DNA from: an uncultured Erysipelotrichaceae bacterium
GTDB lineage: Bacteria > Bacillota_I > Bacilli_A > RFN20 > CAG-826
Assembly: GCA_900314865.1 (NCBI GenBank)
Contig: OMWW01000003.1
Span: forward strand, 1-64,000
Reading direction: 5' to 3'
DNA: 64,000 nt
Below the pieces are notes generated by a model. That model saw nothing but the letters and a program-made list of their open reading frames with translations, searched no databases and was not told the DNA's origin. The position numbers and the translations under genes are program-made. Below, in pieces: positions 17,783-26,877 of the stretch; position 1 is the stretch's first letter, and every line of letters starts with the position of its first letter.

Positions 17783-18709
17783 GTGAATAAACCGACATTA
17801 GATTTCCGTTTCTATTTAAAAAATGAGAGGAATTATTCCGATCGAACTATTTCTTCCTATATCTATGATATAGAAGCGTTTTTTAAATTCCTTTTAAAAG
17901 AGGATATTGAAATGGATCAGGTCGATCAAATTGTGATACGTAATTATTTAACTGATCAGCTTAATCGTGGAGTCAGTAAAAGAAGTTTGAAAAGAAGGCT
18001 TTCTTCTTTAAATCATTTCTATAAGTTTTTGGTGAAAAAGGGGTATGTCGAATCTAATCCATTCTTCTTCACTAATTCACCCAAAATTGAAAAGAAATAT
18101 CCTAAAACTTTATATCATGACCAAGTGAGACAAATACTGGATTTGAATAGAAAAAGAACTGATGAATTAATGGTAAGAGACCAAGCAATCATCTCCACTT
18201 TATATTTCACCGGGATGCGTGCTAGTGAGCTAGTTTCTTTAGATCTACAATCCCTTTCTTTAAGACAAAGAATCATCCGAGTGATTGGTAAAGGAAACAA
18301 AGAAAGAATTGTTCCAATTACTGAAGAATGTCAAAAAGACATCGATACCTACTTAAAAACACTTCGAGATGTTCTTTCTAATAGATGCAAAAATGATGGG
18401 AAATCAATTGAACTTAATTCCAAAAGAGCTCTTTTCCTTGATAAGCAAGGAGAACGTCTTACAGTGAGGGGATTAGAATACATTCTTGATGAGATTGAAA
18501 AGAAAACTGGCACATTTGTAGGTCTACATCCACACATTCTTAGACATAGCTTTGCCACTCACCTGCTTGAAAATGGAGCGGATCTACGTGTTATTCAAGA
18601 ATTACTAGGCCACGAAAGTTTAAATACCACACAGATATATACTCACGTCACAGAAGAGACAATGAAAGCGGAATATTCCGCCTATTTTCCAAGAGCCCAC
18701 AAAAAATAA
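17783..18709 (+). CDS. xerC: Tyrosine recombinase XerC
   Basis: XerC/XerD resolve chromosome dimers at dif. The 308-residue protein has an N-terminal SAM-like domain and a catalytic domain with Arg (FTGMRASELVSLD), Lys (GKGNKERIVPI), HxxR (HPHILRHSFATHLL), His (ELLGHESLNTT) and nucleophile Tyr (IYTHVT). It follows topA as in Bacillus, but codY and hslVU do not follow. The GTG start lies 6 nt after TATTAT (17771-17776), so a leaderless mRNA starting at GTG is predicted. Confidence 0.94.
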   Translation: MNKPTLDFRFYLKNERNYSDRTISSYIYDIEAFFKFLLKEDIEMDQVDQIVIRNYLTDQLNRGVSKRSLKRRLSSLNHFYKFLVKKGYVESNPFFFTNSPKIEKKYPKTLYHDQVRQILDLNRKRTDELMVRDQAIISTLYFTGMRASELVSLDLQSLSLRQRIIRVIGKGNKERIVPITEECQKDIDTYLKTLRDVLSNRCKNDGKSIELNSKRALFLDKQGERLTVRGLEYILDEIEKKTGTFVGLHPHILRHSFATHLLENGADLRVIQELLGHESLNTTQIYTHVTEETMKAEYSAYFPRAHKK

Positions 18710-18734
18710 AAAATAAAATATTTTATATTTCCCC

Positions 18735-18764
18735 TTGTATCAAGCGACTTCTTTTTGCTATGAT
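18735..18764 (+). promoter_or_regulatory. rpsB promoter
   Basis: TTGTAT (18735-18740), an 18-bp spacer and TATGAT (18759-18764) give transcription from about 18771. Confidence 0.6.
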
Positions 18765-18770
18765 AGACAC

Positions 18771-18875
18771 GCTGTATAAATACAGTAATACACACATCAT
18801 GGATTCAACCCCATTGTCTCAGTTATAAACTGAGGGCTGGTTGTTAGAAGTGATGGAGGCTAAAACATAAGGAGG
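18771..18875 (+). ncRNA. Structured rpsB leader (candidate S2 autoregulatory RNA)
   Basis: The roughly 105-nt leader can fold into CTGTA-TAAA-TACAG, an outer pairing CATCA with TGATG, CAACC with GGTTG, and a perfect CTCAGTT-ATA-AACTGAG hairpin, followed by AAGGAGG. rpsB operons of many bacteria carry S2-binding leaders. The pairings are seen; the function is inferred. Confidence 0.5.
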
Positions 18876-18881
18876 CTCAAA

Positions 18882-19961
18882 ATGAGCGAAGAAACAAAAG
18901 TTGTTAACGAACCAGTTAACGAAGTAGCCGCTAATCCAACCATGGAAGCTGCTATGCATGATCCTGATGCACCAATTATCACCATGAAAAAGCTCTTAGA
19001 AGCTGGCGCACACTTTGGTCATCAAACAAGACGTTGGAACCCAAAGATGAAGAAATACATCTATGGTGCTCGTAACGGTGTCTACATTATCGACTTACAA
19101 AAGACTGTAGACTTAATCATCACCGCTTATAAAGCAATGAAAGAAATCGTTGATAACGGTGGTAAAGTTCTCTTTGTTGGAACAAAAAAACAATGTAAAG
19201 AAGCAGTGGAAGCTGAAGCATTACGTTCTGGTAGCTTCTACATCACCAACCGCTGGTTAGGTGGAACCCTTACAAACTTCAAAACTATTCAAAGCAGAAT
19301 CAGATTCTTGAAAGAACTTGAAAGAAGAGAAGAAGAAGGCGAACTCGACTTATTACCAAAAGTTGAAGCTGCTCAATTAAGAAAAGAAAAAGAAAAACTT
19401 TCTAAGAACTTAGAAGGTATTAAAGAAATGAGAAAGGTGCCAAATGCTTTATTTGTCATCGATCCAAACATTGAACATAATGCAGTCGCGGAAGCTAGAA
19501 AACTCAATGTCCCAATCTTCGGTATCATTGACACCAATAGCAACCCAGATTTAGTGGATTATGTCATTCCTGCTAACGATGATGCTATTAGAAGTGTCAG
19601 CTTAATTCTTGCTGTCATTGCCGATGCCATTGTTGAAAGCAAAGGTGGTATGCCAGTCGTCGCTTATACCAAAGACGAAGGTGAAGATATCACCATGAAA
19701 GAAGTTATCAAACAAACTGATAAAGAAAATGCTGAAAAATTAGCAAAGATTCGTGCTGAAAGAGCTGCAAGACAAGAAGCTTATGAAAGAGAACAAGCTT
19801 TACGTCAAGCAAGCCACGACAAAGCCGCTGCTGTTGCTAAGGAAGAAGCAGAACTCAAAAAAGAAGAAAAGAAAGAAAAGGCTGAAAAACTAGCAGCAGC
19901 CAAAAAACCTGCCGCAAAAAAAGCAGCCCCAAAGAAAGAAAAAACTGAGGAAGCTAAATAA
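18882..19961 (+). CDS. rpsB: 30S ribosomal protein S2, extended
   Basis: The core matches S2: [50 protein letters not shown] and [11 protein letters not shown]. At 359 residues it is about 100 longer than usual. There is an acidic N-terminal extension of about 30 residues before the core and a roughly 80-residue C-terminal tail rich in Ala, Lys and Glu, predicted helical or coiled. SD AAGGAGG is 6 nt upstream. tsf follows after 2 nt. Confidence 0.95.
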   Translation: MSEETKVVNEPVNEVAANPTMEAAMHDPDAPIITMKKLLEAGAHFGHQTRRWNPKMKKYIYGARNGVYIIDLQKTVDLIITAYKAMKEIVDNGGKVLFVGTKKQCKEAVEAEALRSGSFYITNRWLGGTLTNFKTIQSRIRFLKELERREEEGELDLLPKVEAAQLRKEKEKLSKNLEGIKEMRKVPNALFVIDPNIEHNAVAEARKLNVPIFGIIDTNSNPDLVDYVIPANDDAIRSVSLILAVIADAIVESKGGMPVVAYTKDEGEDITMKEVIKQTDKENAEKLAKIRAERAARQEAYEREQALRQASHDKAAAVAKEEAELKKEEKKEKAEKLAAAKKPAAKKAAPKKEKTEEAK

Positions 19962-19963
19962 TT

Positions 19964-20836
19964 ATGGCCGATAGTTTAATTGATTTAATCAAAGTTCTCC
20001 GTGACCGTACCGGTGCTGGTCTTATGGACTGTAAAGGTGCCTTACTTGCTAATGATTGTGATCTTGAAAAAGCAAGTGACTGGTTAAGAGAAAAAGGCTT
20101 AGCAAAGGCCGCTAAAAAAGCAGATCGTATCGCTGCCGAAGGTTTAGCCCTTGCTGTTAAATGCCCACACTGTGGCAAAGTCGTCGTTTTAGAAGTTAAC
20201 TGTGAAACCGACTTCGTCGCTAAAGGTGATGCCTTCCGTGCATTCGTTGAAGGTATTGCTTCAGTCATTCTCAAGAATGAACCAAAAGATGTTGAAGAAG
20301 CGAAAGCACTTTGTAGTGAATTATTCGCTGACGCAACAGTGAAGATGGGTGAAAAATTCGATTTAAGAAGATTCACCATTGTCCCACAAGAAGACAATGT
20401 CATTGGCAGTTACGTCCATATGGGCGGTAAGATTGCCGTTGCTGTTTCTTTAAGTGGTGGTGATGATGAACTCGCAAAGAAAATCGCAATGCACATCGCT
20501 GCTAACAACCCACAATACTTAACCATTAATGATGTCCCAGCTGATGTCAGAGCTCATGAAATGAGTGTTCAAGTTGAAGCTGCTAAGAACGATCCAAAAC
20601 TCGCTAACAAACCAGCTCCAGTTCTTGAAAAGATTCTCGAAGGTAAAATTAATAAATACTTCGCAGAAATGACTCTTGAAGCTCAACCATTCTTAATGGA
20701 TGACAGCAAAACTGTTTCTCAATTCTTATCTGAAAATGGCGTTAAGGTTTTATCATTTGTCCGTTACGCTGTTGGTGAAGGTATTGAAAAGAGAAAAGAT
20801 GACTTCGCTAGCGAAGTTATGAGCCAAGCAAAATAA
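19964..20836 (+). CDS. tsf: Elongation factor Ts with a CPHC insertion
   Basis: EF-Ts recycles EF-Tu. The 290-residue protein has the N-terminal signature RTGAGLMDCKGAL and the conserved ETDFVAKGDAF. Where other EF-Ts proteins read roughly AAEG-VKV-VEVNSETDF, this one has VKCPHCGKVVVLEVNCETDF (about 63-82), which adds a CXXC pair and a third Cys. This could be a metal site or a lineage trait. A terminator follows. Confidence 0.95.
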   Translation: MADSLIDLIKVLRDRTGAGLMDCKGALLANDCDLEKASDWLREKGLAKAAKKADRIAAEGLALAVKCPHCGKVVVLEVNCETDFVAKGDAFRAFVEGIASVILKNEPKDVEEAKALCSELFADATVKMGEKFDLRRFTIVPQEDNVIGSYVHMGGKIAVAVSLSGGDDELAKKIAMHIAANNPQYLTINDVPADVRAHEMSVQVEAAKNDPKLANKPAPVLEKILEGKINKYFAEMTLEAQPFLMDDSKTVSQFLSENGVKVLSFVRYAVGEGIEKRKDDFASEVMSQAK

Positions 20837-20843
20837 TTTAAAA

Positions 20844-20869
20844 AGGAACACTTTTGTGTTTCTTTTTTT
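20844..20869 (+). terminator. tsf terminator
   Basis: AGGAACAC-TTTT-GTGTTTCT is an 8-bp stem with one G-T pair, followed by TTTTTT. It separates rpsB-tsf from pyrH-frr. Confidence 0.8.
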
Positions 20870-20891
20870 AAAACAAAAAGGAGATGAGTCT

Positions 20892-21611
20892 ATGTATAAA
20901 CGTGTCTTACTAAAACTTTCTGGAGAAGCTCTAGGAATTAAAAGTAGCGATAACATTATCGATGTCGAATCACTTCAAAGTATTTGTGAAAAAATTAAGA
21001 TTCTTCATGATGATGGATTAGAAGTCGCTATTGTTATTGGAGCGGGCAATATTTGGAGAGGCAAAGTTGCAGAAAAAATCGGAATTGAGCGCGTTCCTGC
21101 TGATTATATGGGAATGCTCGGTACGGTTATTAACGCCGTTGCGATGAGTAGTGCCTTAAAGAAAATTGGTGTCGATTCTGTTGTATATAGCGCTATTCCA
21201 GAAATTAAAGAAGTGACAATTGCTTACGATGCTGATAAAGTAAAAGAAGATTTATCTCAAGGAAAAGTATGTTTCCTTGCTGGGGGAACTGGTAAACCAT
21301 TTTTCACCACTGATACCGCGGCAACATTAAGAGCGATTGAAACTGGATGTGACGCTATCTTAATGGCTAAAAATGGTGTCAAAGGTGTTTATGATAAAGA
21401 TCCAACCATTCATAAAGATGCGAAGTTCTATCCAGAAATCACCTTCAAAGAAATGCGCGACATGAATATCCAAATCATGGATCAAACCGCGATTGAACTT
21501 ATTGAAAAGAGCGATATTGAGATCTTAGTGTTCTCAATGCAAAATATTGAAAACTTCCAACAAGCCGCAAAAGGAATTAACGTTGGAACCATCTGTAAAA
21601 AGGAGAGATAA
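20892..21611 (+). CDS. pyrH: UMP kinase
   Basis: PyrH converts UMP to UDP. The 239-residue protein begins MYKRVLLKLSGEALG and has VIGAGNIWRG and FFTTDTAATLRA. The frame is open from 20856, but the SD AAGGAGA and family N-terminus give 20892. frr follows 3 nt later with its SD AAAGGAGA in the end of pyrH. Confidence 0.96.
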   Translation: MYKRVLLKLSGEALGIKSSDNIIDVESLQSICEKIKILHDDGLEVAIVIGAGNIWRGKVAEKIGIERVPADYMGMLGTVINAVAMSSALKKIGVDSVVYSAIPEIKEVTIAYDADKVKEDLSQGKVCFLAGGTGKPFFTTDTAATLRAIETGCDAILMAKNGVKGVYDKDPTIHKDAKFYPEITFKEMRDMNIQIMDQTAIELIEKSDIEILVFSMQNIENFQQAAKGINVGTICKKER

Positions 21612-21614
21612 AAT

Positions 21615-22160
21615 ATGGATGCGTATGCTTTAGAAGCAAAAGAAAGTATGGCAAAATGTGTCGACAATTTAAGAGGCTCACTTTCCACTTTAAGAACAGG
21701 TAGAGCAAGCCCTGCGATGCTCAATGGAATCCAAGTTGATTATTATGGAAGTCCTACTCCAATCAACCAAATTTCCTCTATTTCCTTTCCAGAACCACGT
21801 CAACTTTTAATCAAGCCTTATGACAGAAACGATGTTAAAAACATCGTCAGTGCAATTAACGCCTCTGATTTAGGTCTTAATCCAATCAATGAAGGCACTC
21901 AAGTTAGACTTCTCATCCCTGTTTTAACCGAAGATAGACGTAAAGAGATTGTGAAACAAGCTCGTAAATACGCTGAAGAAGCTAAAGTTGCAGTTAGAAA
22001 CGTTAGAAGAGACTATATGGATGTCATTAAAGAAGACGATAGCTACTCTGAAGACCTCCTAAAAAGAGGACAAGATGATATCCAAAAAGTAACAGACGAG
22101 GCTTGTAAAGAAATCGATAATGTTCTCGCTGAAAAAGAAAAAGAAATTATGGCGATTTAA
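21615..22160 (+). CDS. frr: Ribosome recycling factor
   Basis: The 181-residue protein matches RRF: LRGSLSTLRTGRASPAML near the N-terminus, INEGTQVRLLIPVLTEDRRK and the helical C-terminus. RRF splits post-termination ribosomes with EF-G. It is co-transcribed with pyrH and followed by a strong terminator. Confidence 0.97.
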   Translation: MDAYALEAKESMAKCVDNLRGSLSTLRTGRASPAMLNGIQVDYYGSPTPINQISSISFPEPRQLLIKPYDRNDVKNIVSAINASDLGLNPINEGTQVRLLIPVLTEDRRKEIVKQARKYAEEAKVAVRNVRRDYMDVIKEDDSYSEDLLKRGQDDIQKVTDEACKEIDNVLAEKEKEIMAI

Positions 22161-22208
22161 CCCGCTATTAAAGTCTCAATTTCTTTTTAAGAAAAAAATT
22201 ACATTAAT

Positions 22209-22230
22209 AAGTGCGCTCGGGCGCACTTTT
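22209..22230 (+). terminator. frr terminator
   Basis: AAGTGCGC-TCGG-GCGCACTT followed by TT is a GC-rich 8-bp stem. The uppS -10 box TATACT starts 4 nt beyond at 22235. Confidence 0.88.
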
Positions 22231-22256
22231 ATTGTATACTTATGCTGAGATATTTT

Positions 22257-22982
22257 ATGGAAAACGAAGAATTTAAACTTAAACACGTTGCCTTCATTAT
22301 GGATGGCAATGGTAGATGGGCCAAAAGACGTGGCCTTCCTCGACATTTAGGACACAAAGCAGGATGTGATCGCATTATTGATATTTACGAAGAATGCTTA
22401 GCGCAACATATATATGCGATGAGCCTATATGCTTTCTCGACTGAAAACTGGAATCGTCCTAAAGCTGAGATTAGACACCTCTTTAATTATTTAGATATCT
22501 TCTTCAAAAAGGAGATTAACCGCATTATTAGAGATGGAAGTAGAGTTATTGTTAGTGGCGATATATCTCGTTTACCGGCTAAAACCCAAAAGACAATTAA
22601 CGACTCTTTAGAAAGAACTAAGAACTGTAAGAATTTCGTTTTCAATATTTGTTTGAATTATGGCGGCAAGGCCGAAATCGTTAGAGCAGCGTCGTTATTC
22701 GCTCAAGATGTGAAAGACGGCAAATGTGAACCTAATGAATTGACTGAAGAAAAATTTGAAACATATTTATACACAAAAGATTTACCACCTGTCGACTTAT
22801 TAATTAGAACTAGTGGTGAACTTAGAACTAGTAATTATCTTCCATGGCAACTCGCATACGCGGAATTCATCTTCCCGATTACCCCATGGCCAGATTTTAC
22901 AAAAGAAGAATTTAGAAAATGTATTGATGAATATTATTCAAGGAATAGGAGGTTTGGAACAATCAATGAAAAAGAACAATGA
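22257..22982 (+). CDS. uppS: Isoprenyl transferase (undecaprenyl diphosphate synthase)
   Basis: UppS makes the C55 lipid carrier for cell wall synthesis. The 241-residue protein has HVAFIMDGNGRWAKRRG with RHLGHKAG, and RTSGELRTSNYLPWQ near the C-terminus. The start at 22257 (MENEEFKLK) is preferred over the ATG at 22242, because TATACT at 22235-22240 would place transcription start downstream of the latter. The leader would be about 10 nt. It overlaps cdsA by 17 nt. Confidence 0.94.
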   Translation: MENEEFKLKHVAFIMDGNGRWAKRRGLPRHLGHKAGCDRIIDIYEECLAQHIYAMSLYAFSTENWNRPKAEIRHLFNYLDIFFKKEINRIIRDGSRVIVSGDISRLPAKTQKTINDSLERTKNCKNFVFNICLNYGGKAEIVRAASLFAQDVKDGKCEPNELTEEKFETYLYTKDLPPVDLLIRTSGELRTSNYLPWQLAYAEFIFPITPWPDFTKEEFRKCIDEYYSRNRRFGTINEKEQ

Positions 22983-24093
22983 TACCCCAGTAGTGAATGA
23001 AAACCAAAACACACAACGTGGTCTTCATCACAACGAATTAAGTGATAGCATCAAAAAATCCATGAGAGCGCGAATTATTTCGGCAATTGTCATGGTGATT
23101 CTTGTTGTTCCTGCTCTTATTTTAGGAGACTGGATCTTCTTAGCAGTCATGACTGTAGTTATCGCTTTTGCGTGCTATGAAATTTTAGGATGCGCCGGAA
23201 AACGAACGATTACTATTTATTTTATTTATCTCGTATTTGTTTTATTGCTGTCTTATTGGCCGATTTTCTTAGAGCTTATCAAGGGAACTGACTTCTCTAA
23301 GCCTGATCCATATTATACGAGTTTATATTTACCTATCATTGTTGTGGTGGCTGGTACATTCTTACTATTATGGACCACAGTTATTTATAAAGATTTCTCA
23401 GTCGTTGATGCTTCTTTTTTAGCATTGATGGCGATTCTTATTGGTTTAGGCTTCCAGTCCTTATTCTTCCTTAGATATTATCCTGAAAGCTTAACCGCTC
23501 ATGAAGACGCCAGTAAAGATGCCTGGCACTTTACAACTGAAAATACTTTAGTTCCTTCTTTCCTCATCATCTTCATTATTTTATCGACCATCTTAACTGA
23601 TATTGGCGCTTATTTCGTTGGTGTTTTCTTCGGTAAACACAAGATGAATGAAAGAATCTCTCCAAAGAAAACTTGGGAAGGATTCTGGGGTGGAATTATT
23701 ATTTCCTTCATTTTAACTAGTACGATTGGTTTAGCTTTTGCGTTTTCAGACATCCCAATCATTCCAAATGCGACTGGTACCTATACCAGCACAAATGGTG
23801 ACAAAATTCCTTTGGTTTATACCTCTATTTTTGATAAGAACCATTGGTATTACATTATTATCGTTTCTGCGGTTATTCCGTTCTTTGCTACATTAGGTGA
23901 CTTTGCCTTTTCCTCTATCAAACGATATTGGGGTATTAAAGATTATGGAAAACTTATTCCAGGTCATGGTGGAGTCTTAGATAGACTTGATTCTATCTTC
24001 TTCTCTGCGATTATCGCCGCTGTATTTATCTATGTTATTAACTCTGTATTAACTAACCCAACTGGTTGGAAAGAGATGCGAATCTTAATTTAA
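22966..24093 (+). CDS. cdsA: Phosphatidate cytidylyltransferase
   Basis: CdsA makes CDP-diacylglycerol. The 375-residue polytopic membrane protein has the C-terminal signature SSIKRYWGIKDYGKLIPGHG followed by GVLDRLD. It is longer than typical (about 270) because of a roughly 45-residue polar N-terminus and a loop insert around residues 175-200. The ATG at 22966 follows the SD AGGAGG inside uppS; a longer open frame from 22813 is only the shifted frame of uppS. Confidence 0.93.
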   Translation: MKKNNDTPVVNENQNTQRGLHHNELSDSIKKSMRARIISAIVMVILVVPALILGDWIFLAVMTVVIAFACYEILGCAGKRTITIYFIYLVFVLLLSYWPIFLELIKGTDFSKPDPYYTSLYLPIIVVVAGTFLLLWTTVIYKDFSVVDASFLALMAILIGLGFQSLFFLRYYPESLTAHEDASKDAWHFTTENTLVPSFLIIFIILSTILTDIGAYFVGVFFGKHKMNERISPKKTWEGFWGGIIISFILTSTIGLAFAFSDIPIIPNATGTYTSTNGDKIPLVYTSIFDKNHWYYIIIVSAVIPFFATLGDFAFSSIKRYWGIKDYGKLIPGHGGVLDRLDSIFFSAIIAAVFIYVINSVLTNPTGWKEMRILI

Positions 24094-24094
24094 T

Positions 24095-25264
24095 ATGAAT
24101 ATCTTACTTCTAGGCGCTTCTGGATCAATTGGTAGTCAAACCATTGATGTGATAAACAAAAATCCGCAAGATTTCACTCTTGTCGGTTTTTCTGTTGGTA
24201 AACGCACTAGATGTATTTCTTATATTCTTAAAAAACATCCTTCGGTCACTCATGTTTATATGATTGATGAAGCGAAGGCTAAATATTATCGAAAGAAATA
24301 TCCAAATGTTACTTTCATTTCTAGTAAAACTAACAAATTAGAAGATTTAATTGATATGACTGATTCCAAGATGGTAGTTAATGCGCTTGTTGGTTTTAGC
24401 GGACTTCTTCCATCTATTCACGCCTTAAAGGCCAATAAGAAATTAGCGTTAGCCAATAAAGAATCTCTAGTGGTTGCTGGTGAACTTATTAATAAACTCT
24501 TAGATCAAGGTAAAGGCGAATTATACCCGATTGATAGTGAACATTCTGCGCTTTGGAAATGTCTTAAGGTTAGTGACACCCATGTAAAGAAGATGATTTT
24601 AACCGCAAGTGGGGGAGCCTTTAGAAAGTTAAATAGAGATGAACTTATTAATGTCAAAGCCAGCGATGCACTTAAACATCCTACTTGGAAGATGGGTGAT
24701 AAAATCACCATCGACTGTGCAACAATGATTAATAAGTGCTTTGAAATCATTGAAGCTGGTTATTTATATCGTTATCCATATTCAAAAATTGGGGTGACAC
24801 TTCACGATGAATCTTATCTCCATTCATATCTTGAGTATGAAGATGGTTCTTTTAGAGGAGAAATCTCTAAGCCAGATATGCGTAACCCAATTAAATTCGC
24901 CTTGTATCAAGGACATATTACTTTTAGCACTCAAAGCTTTAAATCTTTATCCGATTTAAAAGGATTACATTTCCATGAATTCAAAATGGAACGATATCCT
25001 CTCGTCTCTTTAGCGGAATTTGTGTTAAACAAAAAAGGCACCTATGGAGCGGTTCTTAACCGAGCAAATGAAGAAGCAGTGCACGCTTATTTAAAAGATG
25101 AGATTTCATTCTTAGACATCGAACGTATTGTTTTTAAGATGATGAACGAACACAAAAATATTACTAATCCATCATTATCTGATTTACTCAAAGTTGATAA
25201 TGATATTAATATCAAAACTCATGAAGTGATTGAAAAGATCAAGAAAGGAGAAATGACATGGTAG
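24095..25264 (+). CDS. dxr: 1-deoxy-D-xylulose 5-phosphate reductoisomerase
   Basis: Dxr commits carbon to the MEP isoprenoid pathway, supplying UppS. The 389-residue enzyme has the NADPH-binding LLGASGSIGSQTIDV, ALANKESLVVAGE, the metal-site motif PIDSEHSALWKCL and TASGGAFR. It starts 1 nt after cdsA and overlaps rseP by 7 nt. Confidence 0.96.
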   Translation: MNILLLGASGSIGSQTIDVINKNPQDFTLVGFSVGKRTRCISYILKKHPSVTHVYMIDEAKAKYYRKKYPNVTFISSKTNKLEDLIDMTDSKMVVNALVGFSGLLPSIHALKANKKLALANKESLVVAGELINKLLDQGKGELYPIDSEHSALWKCLKVSDTHVKKMILTASGGAFRKLNRDELINVKASDALKHPTWKMGDKITIDCATMINKCFEIIEAGYLYRYPYSKIGVTLHDESYLHSYLEYEDGSFRGEISKPDMRNPIKFALYQGHITFSTQSFKSLSDLKGLHFHEFKMERYPLVSLAEFVLNKKGTYGAVLNRANEEAVHAYLKDEISFLDIERIVFKMMNEHKNITNPSLSDLLKVDNDINIKTHEVIEKIKKGEMTW

Positions 25265-26868
25265 TTGTTTATATATTGTTATTCATCCTTTGCTTATCAA
25301 TCTTAATCATGGTCCACGAAGCAGGACATTTAGCAACCGCGAAGATTTTCAAAGTCTATTGTTTTGAATATGCGATTGGTTTTGGCCCAAAACTCTTTTC
25401 AAAGAAAAGAAAGAAGGGCGAAACCTATTTCTCCATTAGAGCAATTCCTTTTGGAGGATTTGTCTCAATGTATGGAGAAAGTGAAACCATTCCTGAAGGA
25501 TTAGAAGTTGATCCAAGTAGAAGCTTGCTCGCGATTAAAAAATGGAAGCGTGCGATTATTATGGCTGCTGGCGTCATCATGAACTTCCTTTTGGCGATTG
25601 TAATCTTCTTTATCTATGAAATTTCTTTCCCAACTTATATTGCTCGATATGGTCACATCACTGTTAGTGGCGGTTTAGCGGAACTAGCAGGACTTAGAAG
25701 TGAAAACACTGTATATACGCCTGTCATTGCTAATTCTAATTTCTTTGTCTTTTATGATGATGAAGCAATGGTGACTTATACTGATGACACGATATGTGAG
25801 TCTTATGTTGGATTTAACTACAACTCCTTAACTTTAAAAGACACATCCCTCATAAATCATATTGTTATTTATCCTAAAACTCATTTTGGAGAAATAAATT
25901 CTTTTGTACCTACAATCGATTTCAATGAAATCTCCACTCATACATATGAAGGAGATAATTACGACGCTCGTACTTATCACGCTTTCTATCGTGGAATTTA
26001 TGAAGATAAGCATGACGATACTTTGAAAGTTCATAACATCATCATCGGTTTAACTGAAAATGCGAACGATAAGAAAGATGATGACCATTTAGTAGCGGCC
26101 TCTTTCACCGTTAAAGATGATGATTATGCAAAATTCAATAACATGCCTATAGACTCTAAAGTCACAGTTGTTGGAGATATCAATCAAATTGAAATTAAAA
26201 ACAAAATTAAAAAGAATTTCGTGGTTGAGGAATATGATTTCCCTAATGTTGATTTTTCCTACAACATCCTCGTTCATAGAGAAGATAAGAAAGTTCCTAA
26301 AAACGTTTCCTTTTCTCTTTATGTCATGGATGATAATCTTCCAAGCGGAAGAGGAAATAAAAAGACTTTAGCGTACTCAAATAATGATCCTCTTAGACTT
26401 GTAAGAAATAACACTACTTATAGAGTAGACGCTGATCTTGGTTTATCCATGCAATTAGATGAAAGCTATCATGATTTTGGTACTGCTATAAAAAGAACAT
26501 TTGTTGATTTTGGCGAATCAAGTATTGCCATTTATAAAGGTTTAGCAAGCTTATTCACTACTAAAGACGGATGGAAAAATGTTGGTGGAATTATCGCAAT
26601 TGGTGTCTCAACCACTCAAACATTACAACAAAGTGGATTTGGTACCTATTTATTCTATTGGGGCCTTATTTCTGTTAACTTAGGTATTGTTAATCTCCTT
26701 CCATTCCCAGGACTTGATGGTTGGCATCTTCTCGTATTAGCGGTTGAAGGAATATTTAGAAAAGAAATTCCTGCGAAAGTCAAAAACACAGTAGCAGCGA
26801 TAGGTATTATGTTACTCTTTGGATTAATGATTTTAATCATTATCAAAGATGTTATTGGTCTAATTTAG
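25258..26868 (+). CDS. rseP: RseP-type site-2 membrane metalloprotease with enlarged middle region
   Basis: This M50 protease has the zinc motif HEAGHLATAK in the first membrane helix (about 21-30), a PDZ-like start after GHITVSGGLAELAGL (about 137), and the third ligand in LLPFPGLDGWHLL (about 480) with a final membrane helix. At 536 residues it is about 100 longer than RasP/RseP. The extra length is between the PDZ-like start and the LDG motif and is highly charged. It is in the conserved cdsA-dxr-rseP-polC order; proS is missing. Confidence 0.92.
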   Translation: MVVVYILLFILCLSILIMVHEAGHLATAKIFKVYCFEYAIGFGPKLFSKKRKKGETYFSIRAIPFGGFVSMYGESETIPEGLEVDPSRSLLAIKKWKRAIIMAAGVIMNFLLAIVIFFIYEISFPTYIARYGHITVSGGLAELAGLRSENTVYTPVIANSNFFVFYDDEAMVTYTDDTICESYVGFNYNSLTLKDTSLINHIVIYPKTHFGEINSFVPTIDFNEISTHTYEGDNYDARTYHAFYRGIYEDKHDDTLKVHNIIIGLTENANDKKDDDHLVAASFTVKDDDYAKFNNMPIDSKVTVVGDINQIEIKNKIKKNFVVEEYDFPNVDFSYNILVHREDKKVPKNVSFSLYVMDDNLPSGRGNKKTLAYSNNDPLRLVRNNTTYRVDADLGLSMQLDESYHDFGTAIKRTFVDFGESSIAIYKGLASLFTTKDGWKNVGGIIAIGVSTTQTLQQSGFGTYLFYWGLISVNLGIVNLLPFPGLDGWHLLVLAVEGIFRKEIPAKVKNTVAAIGIMLLFGLMILIIIKDVIGLI

Positions 26869-26877
26869 GTGAACAAG

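Noticed and set aside
19954..20403. 149-aa minus-strand ORF opposite tsf
   Set aside because: Low-complexity shadow of the conserved tsf gene; no family match.
22813..22965. N-terminal extension of cdsA inside uppS
   Set aside because: It is the shifted frame of uppS; SD AGGAGG and family alignment place the start at 22966.
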